A DNA stretch of 64,000 nt from Schlesneria sp. DSM 10557 (lineage in GTDB: Bacteria; Planctomycetota; Planctomycetia; Planctomycetales; Planctomycetaceae), in the NCBI RefSeq assembly GCF_041860085.1, contig NZ_CP124747.1:1488001-1552000 (forward strand), read 5' to 3'. This document shows positions 46,151 through 55,311 of the stretch, piece by piece; within the stretch, counting starts at the first letter, position 1, and each line of letters begins with the position of its first letter. Both the position numbers and the translations under genes were made by a program. The notes beneath the pieces are model-generated. The model saw only the letters and a program-made list of their open reading frames with translations. It was not told the origin of the DNA and did no database searches.

Positions 46151-46636
46151 TCAGGCTTCTCGACACCAGTGGCTCCCTTCCACTTCGTGTGGAAAGCGAG
46201 CTGCATACAAAAGTTCCACCAGTTGCTTTAACTGAGCTTCTGACAAATGACCGAGTTGCCGGGAATGACACTCGCTGACGGCGGTGGAAAGTTCATCGAC
46301 GAGTTGCAGCCCGCCAGCGGTGATGCTGACTTCGACGACGCGGCGGTTGTCAGCGCGCCGCTCGCGTTGAATTAACCCACGTGCCTCAAGGCGGTCGAGC
46401 AGGCGAGTCATATCGGGGGCCCGCGAAATCAGCTTATTTCCCAAGGCAGATGTCGGCATCGAAGCGGGATGCACGGCCTGCAGAAGTCGGAGCGCGTTGT
46501 ACTGCTGCGCTGAGAGTTCATGCGATGCGAAAAGCTCATCCTCCAGCGACTTCAACCTGTCATACGTGCGCCAGAGGTTTAGATAGACCTCTTGCTGCAG
46601 GGAGTCGAAACGAGATTTTCGGGCCGTCGCAGCCAA
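46151..46636 (-). CDS. MarR-family transcriptional regulator
   Basis: This 161-residue protein has the winged helix-turn-helix of MarR: SAQQYNALRLLQAVHP, then PTSALGNKLISRAPDMTRLLDRLEARGLIQRERRADNRRVVEVSIT, which includes the recognition helix and wing. MarR proteins bind as dimers and release DNA on binding small phenolic compounds. The frame starts at a TTG at 46636, with GGGATG upstream; no ATG fits. It is transcribed into the halogenase-like gene after 59 bp, so it probably controls that gene and itself. Confidence 0.85.
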   Translation of the reverse strand: MAATARKSRFDSLQQEVYLNLWRTYDRLKSLEDELFASHELSAQQYNALRLLQAVHPASMPTSALGNKLISRAPDMTRLLDRLEARGLIQRERRADNRRVVEVSITAGGLQLVDELSTAVSECHSRQLGHLSEAQLKQLVELLYAARFPHEVEGSHWCREA

Positions 46637-46838
46637 TGATGATCATCCCATGAGTTGACTTGTAACGGAATCCGCTCAACGAGGCGCTGCTTGCTGCTCG
46701 TTGCCCCCAACTGGGAACGGTTCATGCGAATTGTAGGCCGCTGGATTCATTCGTCAAGACGACTGTCGTTTCAACACCTGTCGACTGTTTGCTCACCCGA
46801 GATGAAAGAGATTTCCTTTCCTGTCGGAATTAATCTGT

Positions 46839-46867
46839 TTGACATTTTTTGACGATCCGTCGATAAT
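46839..46867 (+). promoter_or_regulatory. Near-consensus sigma-70 promoter of the TetR gene
   Basis: TTGACA (46839-46844) and GATAAT (46862-46867) are separated by exactly 17 bp. The ATG of the TetR gene begins at 46874, about where transcription should start, so the message would be leaderless or nearly so. The spacer holds GACGATCCGTC, a short imperfect palindrome that could be a TetR operator. Confidence 0.75.
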
Positions 46868-46873
46868 TGACGC

Positions 46874-47602
46874 ATGGGAACCATGACACGCAAACAACGT
46901 CAGATCAAAGAACGAGAGCAACTGTTTCTGCAGGTTGCCCGTAAGCTGTTGATCGAGCAGGGCTATGCGGGCCTGAGCATGGACCAGTTGGCAGAAGCGA
47001 CGGAGTATTCGAAGGGTACGGTCTATCAGCACTTCTCAACGAAGGAAGATCTTGTCACGGCACTGGCCATCGAAAGCATGGAACGGCGTGTTGAGCTGTT
47101 CCTGAGGGCCGAACAATTCGTAGGACGTTCCCGTGAGCGGCTGGCGGCTATCGGGGTGGCGGATGAGATTTTCTCGCGTCTCGAACCACACCACTACCAT
47201 TCTGAGTTCATTATCAAGCTGGCCAATCTGCGGGAACGTGCATCCGCAGAACGTCGGGAAGCACTCGATCGGCTGGAATCTGCCTGTTTTGGAACGGTCC
47301 TGCGAATCGTTCAGGCAGGCGTGGATGCAGGCGAACTGCGACCGACCGTCGATTCGAGGGAACTGGTCTATTCGGTCATCACCATGGCGCTAGGGACGCA
47401 CATGACGGCACTGCATTACTGCCCAATGTTGAAAGAATTTGAGATTCAAGACCCGGTTAAAGTCCTGATGAAAGGAATCCATACACTGCTTGACGGGTTC
47501 GACTGGAAACCACTTTCAGGGGAATGGAATTACGAAGTCAGCCGTCAGCGAGTCCTGTCCGAGATTTTTGCACCCGAACAGGCCTCCCTGGGGCTCAACT
47601 GA
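46874..47602 (+). CDS. TetR-family transcriptional regulator
   Basis: The N-terminal DNA-binding domain is clear: QVARKLLIEQGYAGLSMDQLAEATEYSKGTVYQHFSTKEDLVTALA contains the TetR helix-turn-helix. The remaining 190 or so residues are the variable ligand-binding and dimerisation helices. The start at 46874 is only six bases after a good -10 box, and an in-frame ATG at 46883 is the alternative. It lies just ahead of an ABC exporter set on the same strand, so repression of that exporter is the natural role. Confidence 0.9.
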   Translation: MGTMTRKQRQIKEREQLFLQVARKLLIEQGYAGLSMDQLAEATEYSKGTVYQHFSTKEDLVTALAIESMERRVELFLRAEQFVGRSRERLAAIGVADEIFSRLEPHHYHSEFIIKLANLRERASAERREALDRLESACFGTVLRIVQAGVDAGELRPTVDSRELVYSVITMALGTHMTALHYCPMLKEFEIQDPVKVLMKGIHTLLDGFDWKPLSGEWNYEVSRQRVLSEIFAPEQASLGLN

Positions 47603-47624
47603 ATTTTTTTCGCCCGTTCTTGGC

Positions 47625-47650
47625 GCGTCGTCAAAATTCGACGCATTTTT
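47625..47650 (+). terminator. Terminator-like hairpin after the TetR gene
   Basis: GCGTCG (47625-47630) pairs with CGACGC (47639-47644) around an 8-nt loop and is followed by ATTTTT. The GCGTC...TCGACG arrangement also occurs, reversed, in the TetR promoter spacer region, so the same element might be an operator for the exporter genes as well. Confidence 0.55.
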
Positions 47651-47706
47651 GCCTGACTACAATAGCAGAACGAAACTGAACCGGGATCACCTCGAAGACG
47701 TACTTT

Positions 47707-48846
47707 ATGAACTGGCTCGCACTACGAATGCTGACGGGCGACAAAAGCAAGTACCTGAGCCTGATTCTCAGCATCACGTTCGCGACGTTGCTGATGTCAC
47801 AGCAGGTCTCCATTTTCATGGGGGTCGTCGAACGGTCTGCCAGCCAGATCATCGATGTCCGCGATGCAGACTTATGGGTGATGGACAGCAAAGTCCGGTA
47901 CATCGATGAAGCTCCATTCCTGCCGAATAACGATTTGCAGCGTGTCCGCGGCGTTCCGGGGGTCGAATGGGCCGTTCGCTTTCACAAGAGCAGTGCGACC
48001 GCACGCCTGCCAGATGGAAATTTCCGAAATGTCATGTTGCTCGGGGTCGACGACGCGACGATGGTCGGATCACCTCGTCGAATGGTCCTGGGGGAACTGA
48101 GTGACCTGAACCGTGCCAACGCCGTCTTCATCGACAAGGCGGGCTACGAATACATGTGGCCTGGGGAACCATTCCAGTTGGGACGGGAATTTCACATCAA
48201 CGATCGACGAGTCGTTCTGATGGGCATTTGCAAAGCATCGCCTCCCTTCACGACTCTTCCCATTCTTTACTCGCGGTTCACTGAAGTGGAACGATTTTTT
48301 CCCACCAATCGCAACCTGATGAACTACGTCCTTGCGAAGGCCATGCCGGGTCAGGACCCGCACCAAGTCTGCCAGGCGATCGAGCAGCAGTGCGGGTTAA
48401 TGGCGCTGACTCAGGACGGTTTCTTCTGGAAAACAATCGACTATTTCATGAGTTCCACCGGGATTCCTATCAACTTCGGGATCACGATCGGCCTGGGATT
48501 CATCGTGGGAGCAGCGGTGGCCGGTCAGACCTTTTACCTGTTCACGCTCGAAAACCTGAAACAATTCGGAGCACTTAAGGCCATGGGAGTCACCAACGCC
48601 CGCTTGATCTCGATGATCCTGCTGCAGGCCAGCGTCGTCAGCGGTATTGGCTACGGCCTGGGAATGGGTACGACGGCAATTTTCTTCACGTTCACGAATC
48701 GAATCGCTCCGATGGCAGGCATTCACCTCAACCTCGTTGCGGCCATCGGCGTGGGATTGGCCGTGGTGATCATCATTCTGCTGACCAGTCTGTTCAGTCT
48801 GCGAAAAGTGTTGTTCCTGGAACCTGCGGTTGTCTTCCGAGGCTGA
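47707..48846 (+). CDS. ABC transporter permease, FtsX/MacB-type (DevC-like)
   Basis: The 379-residue protein has an N-terminal membrane segment (LSLILSITFATLLMSQQVSIF), a large extracytoplasmic domain of about 200 residues, and three C-terminal membrane segments (GITIGLGFIVGAAVAGQTFYL, ILLQASVVSGIGYGLGMGTTA and LVAAIGVGLAVVIIILL). That is the topology of FtsX/MacB/DevC permeases. The next genes encode the ATPase (3 bp away) and a membrane-fusion adaptor, as in DevBCA-type exporters. Substrates of this class include lipids, glycolipids, peptides and drugs; none can be fixed here. Confidence 0.9.
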   Translation: MNWLALRMLTGDKSKYLSLILSITFATLLMSQQVSIFMGVVERSASQIIDVRDADLWVMDSKVRYIDEAPFLPNNDLQRVRGVPGVEWAVRFHKSSATARLPDGNFRNVMLLGVDDATMVGSPRRMVLGELSDLNRANAVFIDKAGYEYMWPGEPFQLGREFHINDRRVVLMGICKASPPFTTLPILYSRFTEVERFFPTNRNLMNYVLAKAMPGQDPHQVCQAIEQQCGLMALTQDGFFWKTIDYFMSSTGIPINFGITIGLGFIVGAAVAGQTFYLFTLENLKQFGALKAMGVTNARLISMILLQASVVSGIGYGLGMGTTAIFFTFTNRIAPMAGIHLNLVAAIGVGLAVVIIILLTSLFSLRKVLFLEPAVVFRG

Positions 48847-48849
48847 TCC

Positions 48850-49617
48850 ATGACCGTAGTTTCACCTTCACCGATCAGTGACATACACCCGCCTGAGGTG
48901 CTGGCTGTCGCGTGTCGTCAGATCTTCAAAGAGTTCGGCACGGGCGAAGCCAAAACGATCGCGCTGCGCGGCGTCGACCTTGATGTCCTTGCGGGACAGA
49001 TGACGTTGCTGGTCGGTCAGTCCGGCTGCGGTAAGACGACGTTAATCTCGATTGTTGCGGGGCTGCTGAATGCGACGAGCGGATCGCTGACCGTGCTGGG
49101 AGAAGACTTGATTGGAATGAGCGGTTCTCGTCTCGTCCAGTTCCGGCAAAAGAATATTGGTTTTGTGTTCCAGCAGTACAATCTGCTGCCGACCCTGACC
49201 GCCGTGGAGAATGCCGCGATCCCTCTGATCATTGCGGGGATGTCGCGTCGGAAAGCGTTTGCAGAGGCCAAAGAAATTCTCGCGGAAGTCGGACTGGCGC
49301 AACGAATGCACCTGTTTCCCAATCAGCTTTCCGGGGGACAACAGCAACGGGTGGCGATTGCGAGAGCCCTCGTACATGAGCCACGTTTGCTGGTGTGTGA
49401 CGAACCGACTGCGGCACTCGACGCTCAGTCGGGTCAAACTGTGATGGAATTGCTGAGACGTGTCGCACTTCAGCCCGACCGTGCGGTCATTGTCGTGACT
49501 CACGACAGTCGTGTTTTCAGTTTTGGTGACCGAATCATCCACATGGATGATGGAGTGGTGACAAAAGTGGAAGTCCCCGATCCCACGGGTGTTCGTCCTC
49601 TCGAAATTCATCACTAA
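48850..49617 (+). CDS. ABC transporter ATP-binding protein (LolD/MacB/DevA-type)
   Basis: All ATPase motifs are present: Walker A GQSGCGKTT, Q-loop VFQQYNLLPT, signature LSGGQQQRVAIARAL, Walker B LLVCDEPTAALD and the switch His in VVTHDSR. The 255-residue length suits a stand-alone subunit, and EFGTGEAKTIALRGVDLDV is typical of the LolD/MacB group that powers FtsX-like permeases. The gene begins 3 bp after the permease stop, so translation is likely coupled. It hydrolyses ATP on the cytoplasmic face for the exporter. Confidence 0.95.
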   Translation: MTVVSPSPISDIHPPEVLAVACRQIFKEFGTGEAKTIALRGVDLDVLAGQMTLLVGQSGCGKTTLISIVAGLLNATSGSLTVLGEDLIGMSGSRLVQFRQKNIGFVFQQYNLLPTLTAVENAAIPLIIAGMSRRKAFAEAKEILAEVGLAQRMHLFPNQLSGGQQQRVAIARALVHEPRLLVCDEPTAALDAQSGQTVMELLRRVALQPDRAVIVVTHDSRVFSFGDRIIHMDDGVVTKVEVPDPTGVRPLEIHH

Positions 49618-49708
49618 CACGACATCGCAAGACGGATGACAAGCTCTTCCTGAAACCGAAGCAAACCGATCACAACAGTTTATTGAAATGTCAGAAGGCT
49701 GGACTGAA

Positions 49709-50812
49709 ATGTTGAAAACCGTGCGTGCCCTCTTTCTTCCCGTGCTCGCCACAGGCATGTTCGCATTTTCCATCTATCACCTGATGTTTGCCGCGGAAAA
49801 AATTCCGAGAGCGACGCCGCTGGTCGAGCCCCCCAAGCAATCATTCACGGTTGGTATCTCTGGTACAGGTCTGGTCGAGGCCCGTACCGAGAATATTTCA
49901 ATCGGGACGCCAATCGCCGGAGTGGTTCTTGAAGTTTGCGTCACTGCCGAGCAACTTGGTCAGCGCGTGACGGCTGGAACTCCTCTCTTTCGCGTCGACG
50001 ACAGGCACCTCCGATCTCAGTTACATGTCATGCAGTCACGGGTGGCCATGGCCGAAGCCCAGCTCAACCGGCTTGAGCAAATGCCGAGGCCGGAAGAGAT
50101 TCCTCCAAGCGAAGCCAAAGTCCGCGTTGCCGAAGCGAACCGAACCCGCCTGAAAGACCTGCTGGACCGGGGCGAACAGTTGCTGGGACGCAAGGTCATG
50201 TCGGATGAGGAATTTACTTCGCGGCGATTCACTTTCGCGGCGGCCGACCAGCAATATCAGCAGGCCCAGGCTGAGCACTCGCTACTGATGGCCGGTGCGT
50301 GGGATTCCGACAAAGCCGTAACACAAGCTTCGCTCGAGTCAGCTCGTGCCGAAGTCGAAAATATTGAGACAGAGATTGACCGCTGTCTCGTCCGAGCCCC
50401 CGTCGATGGTCAAATTCTGAAAATCGATGTGCGGCCGGGAGAATACGTTAATTCTTCGTCGTCCAAGGCGTTGATTCTGCTGGGAGACCTGCAGCGTCTT
50501 CGCGTCCGTGTCGATATTGATGAACGAGACATCAGCCGGTTCCAGGTGACGGGGAAGGCCATGGCCACACCCCGCGGCGCCTCGAATCAGAACCTCAAGC
50601 TGGAATTCGTGCGAGTCGAACCGTACGTGATTCCTAAAAGAGCGTTCACGGGTGACAACACTGAACGGATCGATACGCGTGTCCTGCAAATTCTGTATGA
50701 GATTGATGAACCTGCTCCGCGAGTCTACGTCGGCCAGCAACTGGACGTTTCGATCGAGTGTCAGGCCTCTTCTTCCTCCAAAGCGTTTGAACAGGATCGC
50801 TCAGTCGAGTAA
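49709..50812 (+). CDS. HlyD/MacA-type periplasmic adaptor (membrane-fusion protein)
   Basis: An N-terminal membrane segment (ALFLPVLATGMFAFSIYHLMF) is followed by a barrel-sandwich half (SGTGLVEARTENISIGTPIAGVV), a coiled coil (RSQLHVMQSRVAMAEAQLNRLEQM, and a second helix with VTQASLESARAEVENIETEI), the other lipoyl-like half (APVDGQILKIDVRPGEYV), and a beta-barrel. This is the adaptor layout of tripartite exporters. I choose the ATG at 49709, with AGAAGG ten bases upstream; 49688 is also in frame. It should join the ABC pair to an outer-membrane channel encoded elsewhere. Confidence 0.9.
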   Translation: MLKTVRALFLPVLATGMFAFSIYHLMFAAEKIPRATPLVEPPKQSFTVGISGTGLVEARTENISIGTPIAGVVLEVCVTAEQLGQRVTAGTPLFRVDDRHLRSQLHVMQSRVAMAEAQLNRLEQMPRPEEIPPSEAKVRVAEANRTRLKDLLDRGEQLLGRKVMSDEEFTSRRFTFAAADQQYQQAQAEHSLLMAGAWDSDKAVTQASLESARAEVENIETEIDRCLVRAPVDGQILKIDVRPGEYVNSSSSKALILLGDLQRLRVRVDIDERDISRFQVTGKAMATPRGASNQNLKLEFVRVEPYVIPKRAFTGDNTERIDTRVLQILYEIDEPAPRVYVGQQLDVSIECQASSSSKAFEQDRSVE

Positions 50813-50912
50813 AAGTAACAGAACGCAAGTAATACCGACGGTGATGGAGAACCGGGTATGGTACCCGTTTCGGGCCGTCGTCCATTGTTGAGTTCGACCT
50901 AGAAACGGCCGT

Positions 50913-52706
50913 ATGCCAGCCAAGTACATCATCGGAATCGATCTCGGGACCACCAACAGCGCGCTGGCCTATGCCGCACTGGACGCCGAGCATCCGGAAG
51001 TTCAGCTACTGCCGATCCCGCAACTGGTCGCTCCGGCGACAGTAGAAGCACGCGATCTGCTTCCGTCTTTCCTATATCTTGCCAGCAAGCAGGAAGGGGC
51101 GACCGGCGCCTATGACGTCCCCTGGGCGAAGGGACGCGATTTTGCCATTGGAGAAATGGCACGAAGACAGTCTGCTGAACTGCCTGACCGAACCGTCGGT
51201 GCCGCGAAATCGTGGCTCTGTCATAGTCGAATCGACCGACATCAGGCGATCTTGCCATGGGGTGCCGGGGATGAGCTTCCCAAGGTATCGCCCGTCACGG
51301 CAACCCGCAGATATCTGGAACACCTCGTGGCGGCGTGGGATCAGGCACATCCGGACGCCCCTCTTGCCGGTCAGCATGTCGTTCTAACGGTTCCTGCGTC
51401 ATTCGATGCCAGTGCGCGCGAACTCACACGCGAAGCCGCCTCTGCGGCAGGACTGCCTGATGACCTTGTTCTGCTCGAGGAACCGCAATCCGCCGTCTAC
51501 GCGTGGCTGACCTCAATTGGGGACCGGTGGAGGAAAGTGCTGAAAGTTGGCGACACGCTCCTGGTCTGCGACGTCGGTGGGGGAACGACCGATTTAACGC
51601 TCGTGGGCGTCAGCGAGGAAGAGGGGGAACTGACTCTCAAACGGGTCGCTGTCGGCAATCATCTCCTGCTGGGGGGTGACAACATGGACCTGGCGCTGGC
51701 GCACTATGTTTCCGGACTGTTTGCCAAGAAGGGGGTCAACCTGGATCCCTGGCAATCGGTCTCGCTCTGGCATTCCTGCCGGCAGGCCAAAGAGGTCCTG
51801 CTCGCCCCCGACGGCCCCAAGAAGCATCCGATCTCGGTATTGGGCCGCGGCAGTAAGTTGATCGGGGGAACGGTCACCGTTGAAGTGAGCCGCGAAGCCG
51901 CGATGCAGTTGCTGATCGACGGATTCTTCCCTGCGTGCAATTCAACCGAGCGCCCCGCTCGCCAGCGTGTGTCGGGGTTCCAGGAAATCGGACTTCCGTA
52001 CGAAGCAGACGTGGCAATCACGCGTCATCTGGCAGGCTTCCTGCAGAGTCATGGTACCGACGAAGACGGGGCTGCCCGTCCCACACACGTCCTGTTCAAT
52101 GGGGGTGTCTACAAAGCGGAGCAGTTCCAATCTCGCCTGCTTGAGACACTCAAATCCTGGTTCCCTGATCAACCCCCTCAGTTACTGGAAGGGGTACACG
52201 ATCTGGACCATGCCGTCGCTCGGGGAGCCGCGTATTATGGCTGGGCCAAAGTGAAAGGCGGGGTCCGCATTCGCGGGGGGACCGCACGAGCATACTACAT
52301 CGGAATTGAGACAGCCGGTCTCGCAATCCCGGGAGCCGCGCGGCCTTTGCGTGCCCTGTGTGTCGTCCCCTTTGGAATGGAAGAGGGAACAGAGCTGGAC
52401 GTTCCCTCTGACCCGATCGGACTAATTGTGGGCCAACCGGCTCATTTCCGGTTTTTCAGTTCGTCCACGAGAAAAGACGACCAGCCAGGGGTCCGTCTGC
52501 AGCGTTGGGGTGATGACGAGATTGTCGAGACCGATTCACTGGAAGCAACTCTGCCCAAGGATGACGCCATCGACGACCACTATGTTCCTGTTCAGTTTCA
52601 TACGCAACTGACAGAACTGGGCGTGCTGGAACTCTGGTGCGTCAGCACACGCGGCAGCGGCCGGTGGAAGCTCGAATTCAGTATCCGGGAAGACGCAGAG
52701 AAATAA
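50913..52706 (+). CDS. Hsp70-family ATPase (DnaK-like)
   Basis: The actin-like ATPase motifs are clear: YIIGIDLGTTNSALAY (phosphate 1), LVCDVGGGTTDLTLV (phosphate 2) and VLFNGGVYKAEQF (adenosine). The C-terminal 120 residues form a short beta-domain with no DnaK-style helical lid, so this is a divergent Hsp70 of 597 residues rather than DnaK. In many bacteria such a protein is encoded beside a second, larger Hsp70-like gene; none is present here, and no J-protein or GrpE is adjacent. The ATP-driven folding or remodelling role is inferred from the fold. Confidence 0.88.
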   Translation: MPAKYIIGIDLGTTNSALAYAALDAEHPEVQLLPIPQLVAPATVEARDLLPSFLYLASKQEGATGAYDVPWAKGRDFAIGEMARRQSAELPDRTVGAAKSWLCHSRIDRHQAILPWGAGDELPKVSPVTATRRYLEHLVAAWDQAHPDAPLAGQHVVLTVPASFDASARELTREAASAAGLPDDLVLLEEPQSAVYAWLTSIGDRWRKVLKVGDTLLVCDVGGGTTDLTLVGVSEEEGELTLKRVAVGNHLLLGGDNMDLALAHYVSGLFAKKGVNLDPWQSVSLWHSCRQAKEVLLAPDGPKKHPISVLGRGSKLIGGTVTVEVSREAAMQLLIDGFFPACNSTERPARQRVSGFQEIGLPYEADVAITRHLAGFLQSHGTDEDGAARPTHVLFNGGVYKAEQFQSRLLETLKSWFPDQPPQLLEGVHDLDHAVARGAAYYGWAKVKGGVRIRGGTARAYYIGIETAGLAIPGAARPLRALCVVPFGMEEGTELDVPSDPIGLIVGQPAHFRFFSSSTRKDDQPGVRLQRWGDDEIVETDSLEATLPKDDAIDDHYVPVQFHTQLTELGVLELWCVSTRGSGRWKLEFSIREDAEK

Positions 52707-52819
52707 CCTGACACCTGTGAGAGGTTTTTGCGATCTCGGTGAGATGTCCCCGTGGCGTCTCACAGCGAGTGCACCCGGGAAACCACATCACGGCTCGATT
52801 CAGGCGTGTCTGGCGCAGC

Positions 52820-52856
52820 AAAAAACGCCCACTCTCGGAATTCCAAGAGCGGGCGT
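52820..52856 (-). terminator. Rho-independent terminator, leftward
   Basis: The arms ACGCCCACTCTCGG and CCAAGAGCGGGCGT pair with two mismatches around AATT. Read leftward, six Ts follow the stem. It lies about 100 bp beyond the stop of the sugar isomerase-like gene and should end that transcript. Confidence 0.75.
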
Positions 52857-52953
52857 CTTGATATTAACTGAAGGCGAGATCGCCTCTTCGAGAACCTCGA
52901 CTGTGAATCAGAAACATGCCCCGGACTCGAAGGCCGGGTCATGCGGTTCGAGA

Positions 52954-53949
52954 TTACTCCGAGAATGCTGAGTCGAAGGCTCGTCCTGAGGGAGCGAAGT
53001 CGATGTTCTTGACGTACTGGCAGGACTCACGTGCACCGTGTTCGCGATCCATTCCGCTGTCTTCCCATTCCACGGACAATGGGCCCTGGTACTTGATGGC
53101 GTTCAGAGCGCGGATGACTTCTTCAAAGTTCACGCCACCCCGTCCCATGCTGCGGAAATCCCAGCCTCGTCGTGAATCACCGAACGACAGATGGCTGGCC
53201 AGAATTCCGGAACGGCCGTTGAGCGTTACTTTGGCGTCCTTCATGTGAACGTGGTAAATGCGGTTCGGGAAGTACCGGATAAATTCTACTGGGTCGACTC
53301 CTTGCCAGATCAAGTGGCTTGGGTCGAAGTTGAATCCGAATTCTTCTCGTCCACCCAGAGCGGCAACAGCCCGCTCAGCGGAATATAGGTCGAAGGCGAT
53401 TTCGGTGGGGTGTACTTCCAGCGCGAACTTGACTCCGCATTCCTGAAAGACATCGAGGATGGGATTGAATCGCTCGGCGAGCAACTTGAATCCATCGTCG
53501 TACATCGATTTCGGTGTGGGAGGGAAGTCGTAAATCAGGTGCCAGACGCTTGAGCCAGTGAAACCATTGACGATACCGACACCCAGCTTTTGAGCCGCAC
53601 GGGCGGTATTCTTCATTTCCTCGATCGCACGTTGCGTCACCCCTTCAGGCTTGCCATCACCCCAGACGTAGGGTGGAAGAATGCTTTTGTGACGTGCGTC
53701 GATATTGTCGAGAATCGCTTGTCCAACCAGATGGTTAGAGATCGCGAACACTTGGAGGTCGTACTTTTCGAGAAGCTCTCGTTTGCGGGCGCAGTAGGTA
53801 TCATCCGACAGAGCCTTGTCCACTTCGAAGTGGTCACCCCAGCAGGCCAGTTCCAGCCCGTCGTAGCCAAAATCTTTGGCCTTCTTGCAGAGGTCTTCGA
53901 GCTTCAGGTCAGCCCATTGGCCAGTAAACAGGGTAACAGGACGACCCAT
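52954..53949 (-). CDS. Sugar phosphate isomerase/epimerase (xylose isomerase-like TIM barrel)
   Basis: The sequence matches AP-endonuclease-2/xylose-isomerase-like barrels. Likely metal ligands are Glu in FALEVHPTE, Asp and His in [10 protein letters not shown], His and Asp in [10 protein letters not shown], and Glu in [10 protein letters not shown]. The length, 331 residues, is usual. AAAGG lies nine bases before the ATG at 53949. Such proteins interconvert or epimerise sugars and sugar derivatives, often alongside oxidoreductases; no such partner is next to it, so the substrate is unknown. No signal peptide is seen. Confidence 0.88.
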   Translation of the reverse strand: MGRPVTLFTGQWADLKLEDLCKKAKDFGYDGLELACWGDHFEVDKALSDDTYCARKRELLEKYDLQVFAISNHLVGQAILDNIDARHKSILPPYVWGDGKPEGVTQRAIEEMKNTARAAQKLGVGIVNGFTGSSVWHLIYDFPPTPKSMYDDGFKLLAERFNPILDVFQECGVKFALEVHPTEIAFDLYSAERAVAALGGREEFGFNFDPSHLIWQGVDPVEFIRYFPNRIYHVHMKDAKVTLNGRSGILASHLSFGDSRRGWDFRSMGRGGVNFEEVIRALNAIKYQGPLSVEWEDSGMDREHGARESCQYVKNIDFAPSGRAFDSAFSE

Positions 53950-54252
53950 CGGAGTTGCCTTTCAAGCGTTGAAATTGGAAACGAAGAGTGAGAAGCGAGA
54001 CCGGCATTTTGGCACGAAACTAGACCGGCATCAACGGAATGTCAACCAAGCTGAACTTGACCGGCCCGCGAGTTTTCACAGCCTCCGCACACGTTGTTGC
54101 GGCAGACAGCCAACCTATACCCCTTACGCCGCTCGAGAGTTTCACGAGTGACAAGCGCGCGATGTTCCGCATCCCATTCGCGATGGCTGCCGGAATTCTA
54201 AGTTGGAAAACCGCCTTCAGCAGCTCTGTCGTACGAACCGACTCCGGCTGAT

Positions 54253-54603
54253 TCAGTCGGTCCTTCGGTTCTTTGGATCGACATGTATCACCTTCGGCTT
54301 GTGCGTTTGCACTTCTGACTCTTCGAACTGGGCATAAGCGCAGATAATGACGAGATGACCGGGGGAGACCAGATGCGCTGCGGCTCCATTGATGCAGATG
54401 GTCCCACTCCCCTCGGGCCCGCGAATGGCATAGGTGATCAGTCGATTGCCATTGTTCACATCGTAAATATGAACCTGCTCGTGCTCGGCGATATTCGCCG
54501 CGTGCATCAGTTCGTAGTCGATGGTAACGCTTCCTTCATAATGCAGTTGAGCGTCAGTGACGGTTGCACGATGAATCTTGGATTTGAGCAGAATTCGCTG
54601 CAT
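54253..54603 (-). CDS. panD: Aspartate 1-decarboxylase precursor
   Basis: From the ATG at 54603 the protein has 116 residues. It matches Pan[19 protein letters not shown] at the start, YEGSVTID with the Gly-Ser bond where self-cleavage makes the pyruvoyl group, [23 protein letters not shown] near the centre, and [11 protein letters not shown] at the end. It converts aspartate to beta-alanine for pantothenate and coenzyme A. The frame is open to 54675, but the family begins at the MQR. It stands alone; no other pan genes are nearby. Confidence 0.96.
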   Translation of the reverse strand: MQRILLKSKIHRATVTDAQLHYEGSVTIDYELMHAANIAEHEQVHIYDVNNGNRLITYAIRGPEGSGTICINGAAAHLVSPGHLVIICAYAQFEESEVQTHKPKVIHVDPKNRRTD

Positions 54604-55311
54604 GCTTTTTCTAAGTTCTATCGATATCGCTGATCGAGGCGGGGGCAGGTCATGGTGCCGCACGCTGGAAATCAATGGATTCTGTAGTTTTGAGAGCGAT
54701 TATGACCTGATTGTGAAAATCTTCCCTGACTAATAACGTTGCTCAGAGCAGGACACGTTAGCCGTCGCGACATTCCCCCCGAGCTCTTTCTCCTAGTGCC
54801 ACCGGCTAAATCTCTGATAGCCAACCCGAGCAGGCAGAACCCTCGGAAAAGGTATGCCAGCGAAAAACTCCCCGGCGTGACCACCCCCTTCAGGAGCTTC
54901 TTTTCGGGATTCTGCTACCGAGCCATCGCGTCCAACACGAATTCTACGGGCCTTGTGCCGAAAACAAAGTTACGTTCTCACTCGTCCTGCGGCGTCGTTA
55001 TTCTTGCCGAAACAGGTTGACTCTCCAAGCGGTGCAGCGCAACTTCCCACGAAAATTCGGCTTGTTGCATTTTTTGTTGTTCGCTAAAACGCCCAGGCAA
55101 TCTCCCTTGCACCCAAATCGAACAGTTCATTAAGCCGGTCCGTCAGAATTTGTGCCAGGCCTTGATCCCTTCGTGGGCTCAGGTTCTGTCGTGTTCTGAA
55201 CGGGATCGCAGCAAGTCACTTCGCGTGTCCGCGTTGGCCACGATCTCTTCAGATCGGCGACACGTGTCCTGATTTATCCAATCCCAAACCAGCGCGGACG
55301 AGGTAGAGTCG
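54604..55311. other. Divergent intergenic region, no gene recognised
   Basis: About 700 bp separate the leftward panD gene from the rightward lipoprotein gene. Frames on both strands lack family residues and ribosome sites. No RNA gene or strong hairpin was recognised. Confidence 0.4.
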
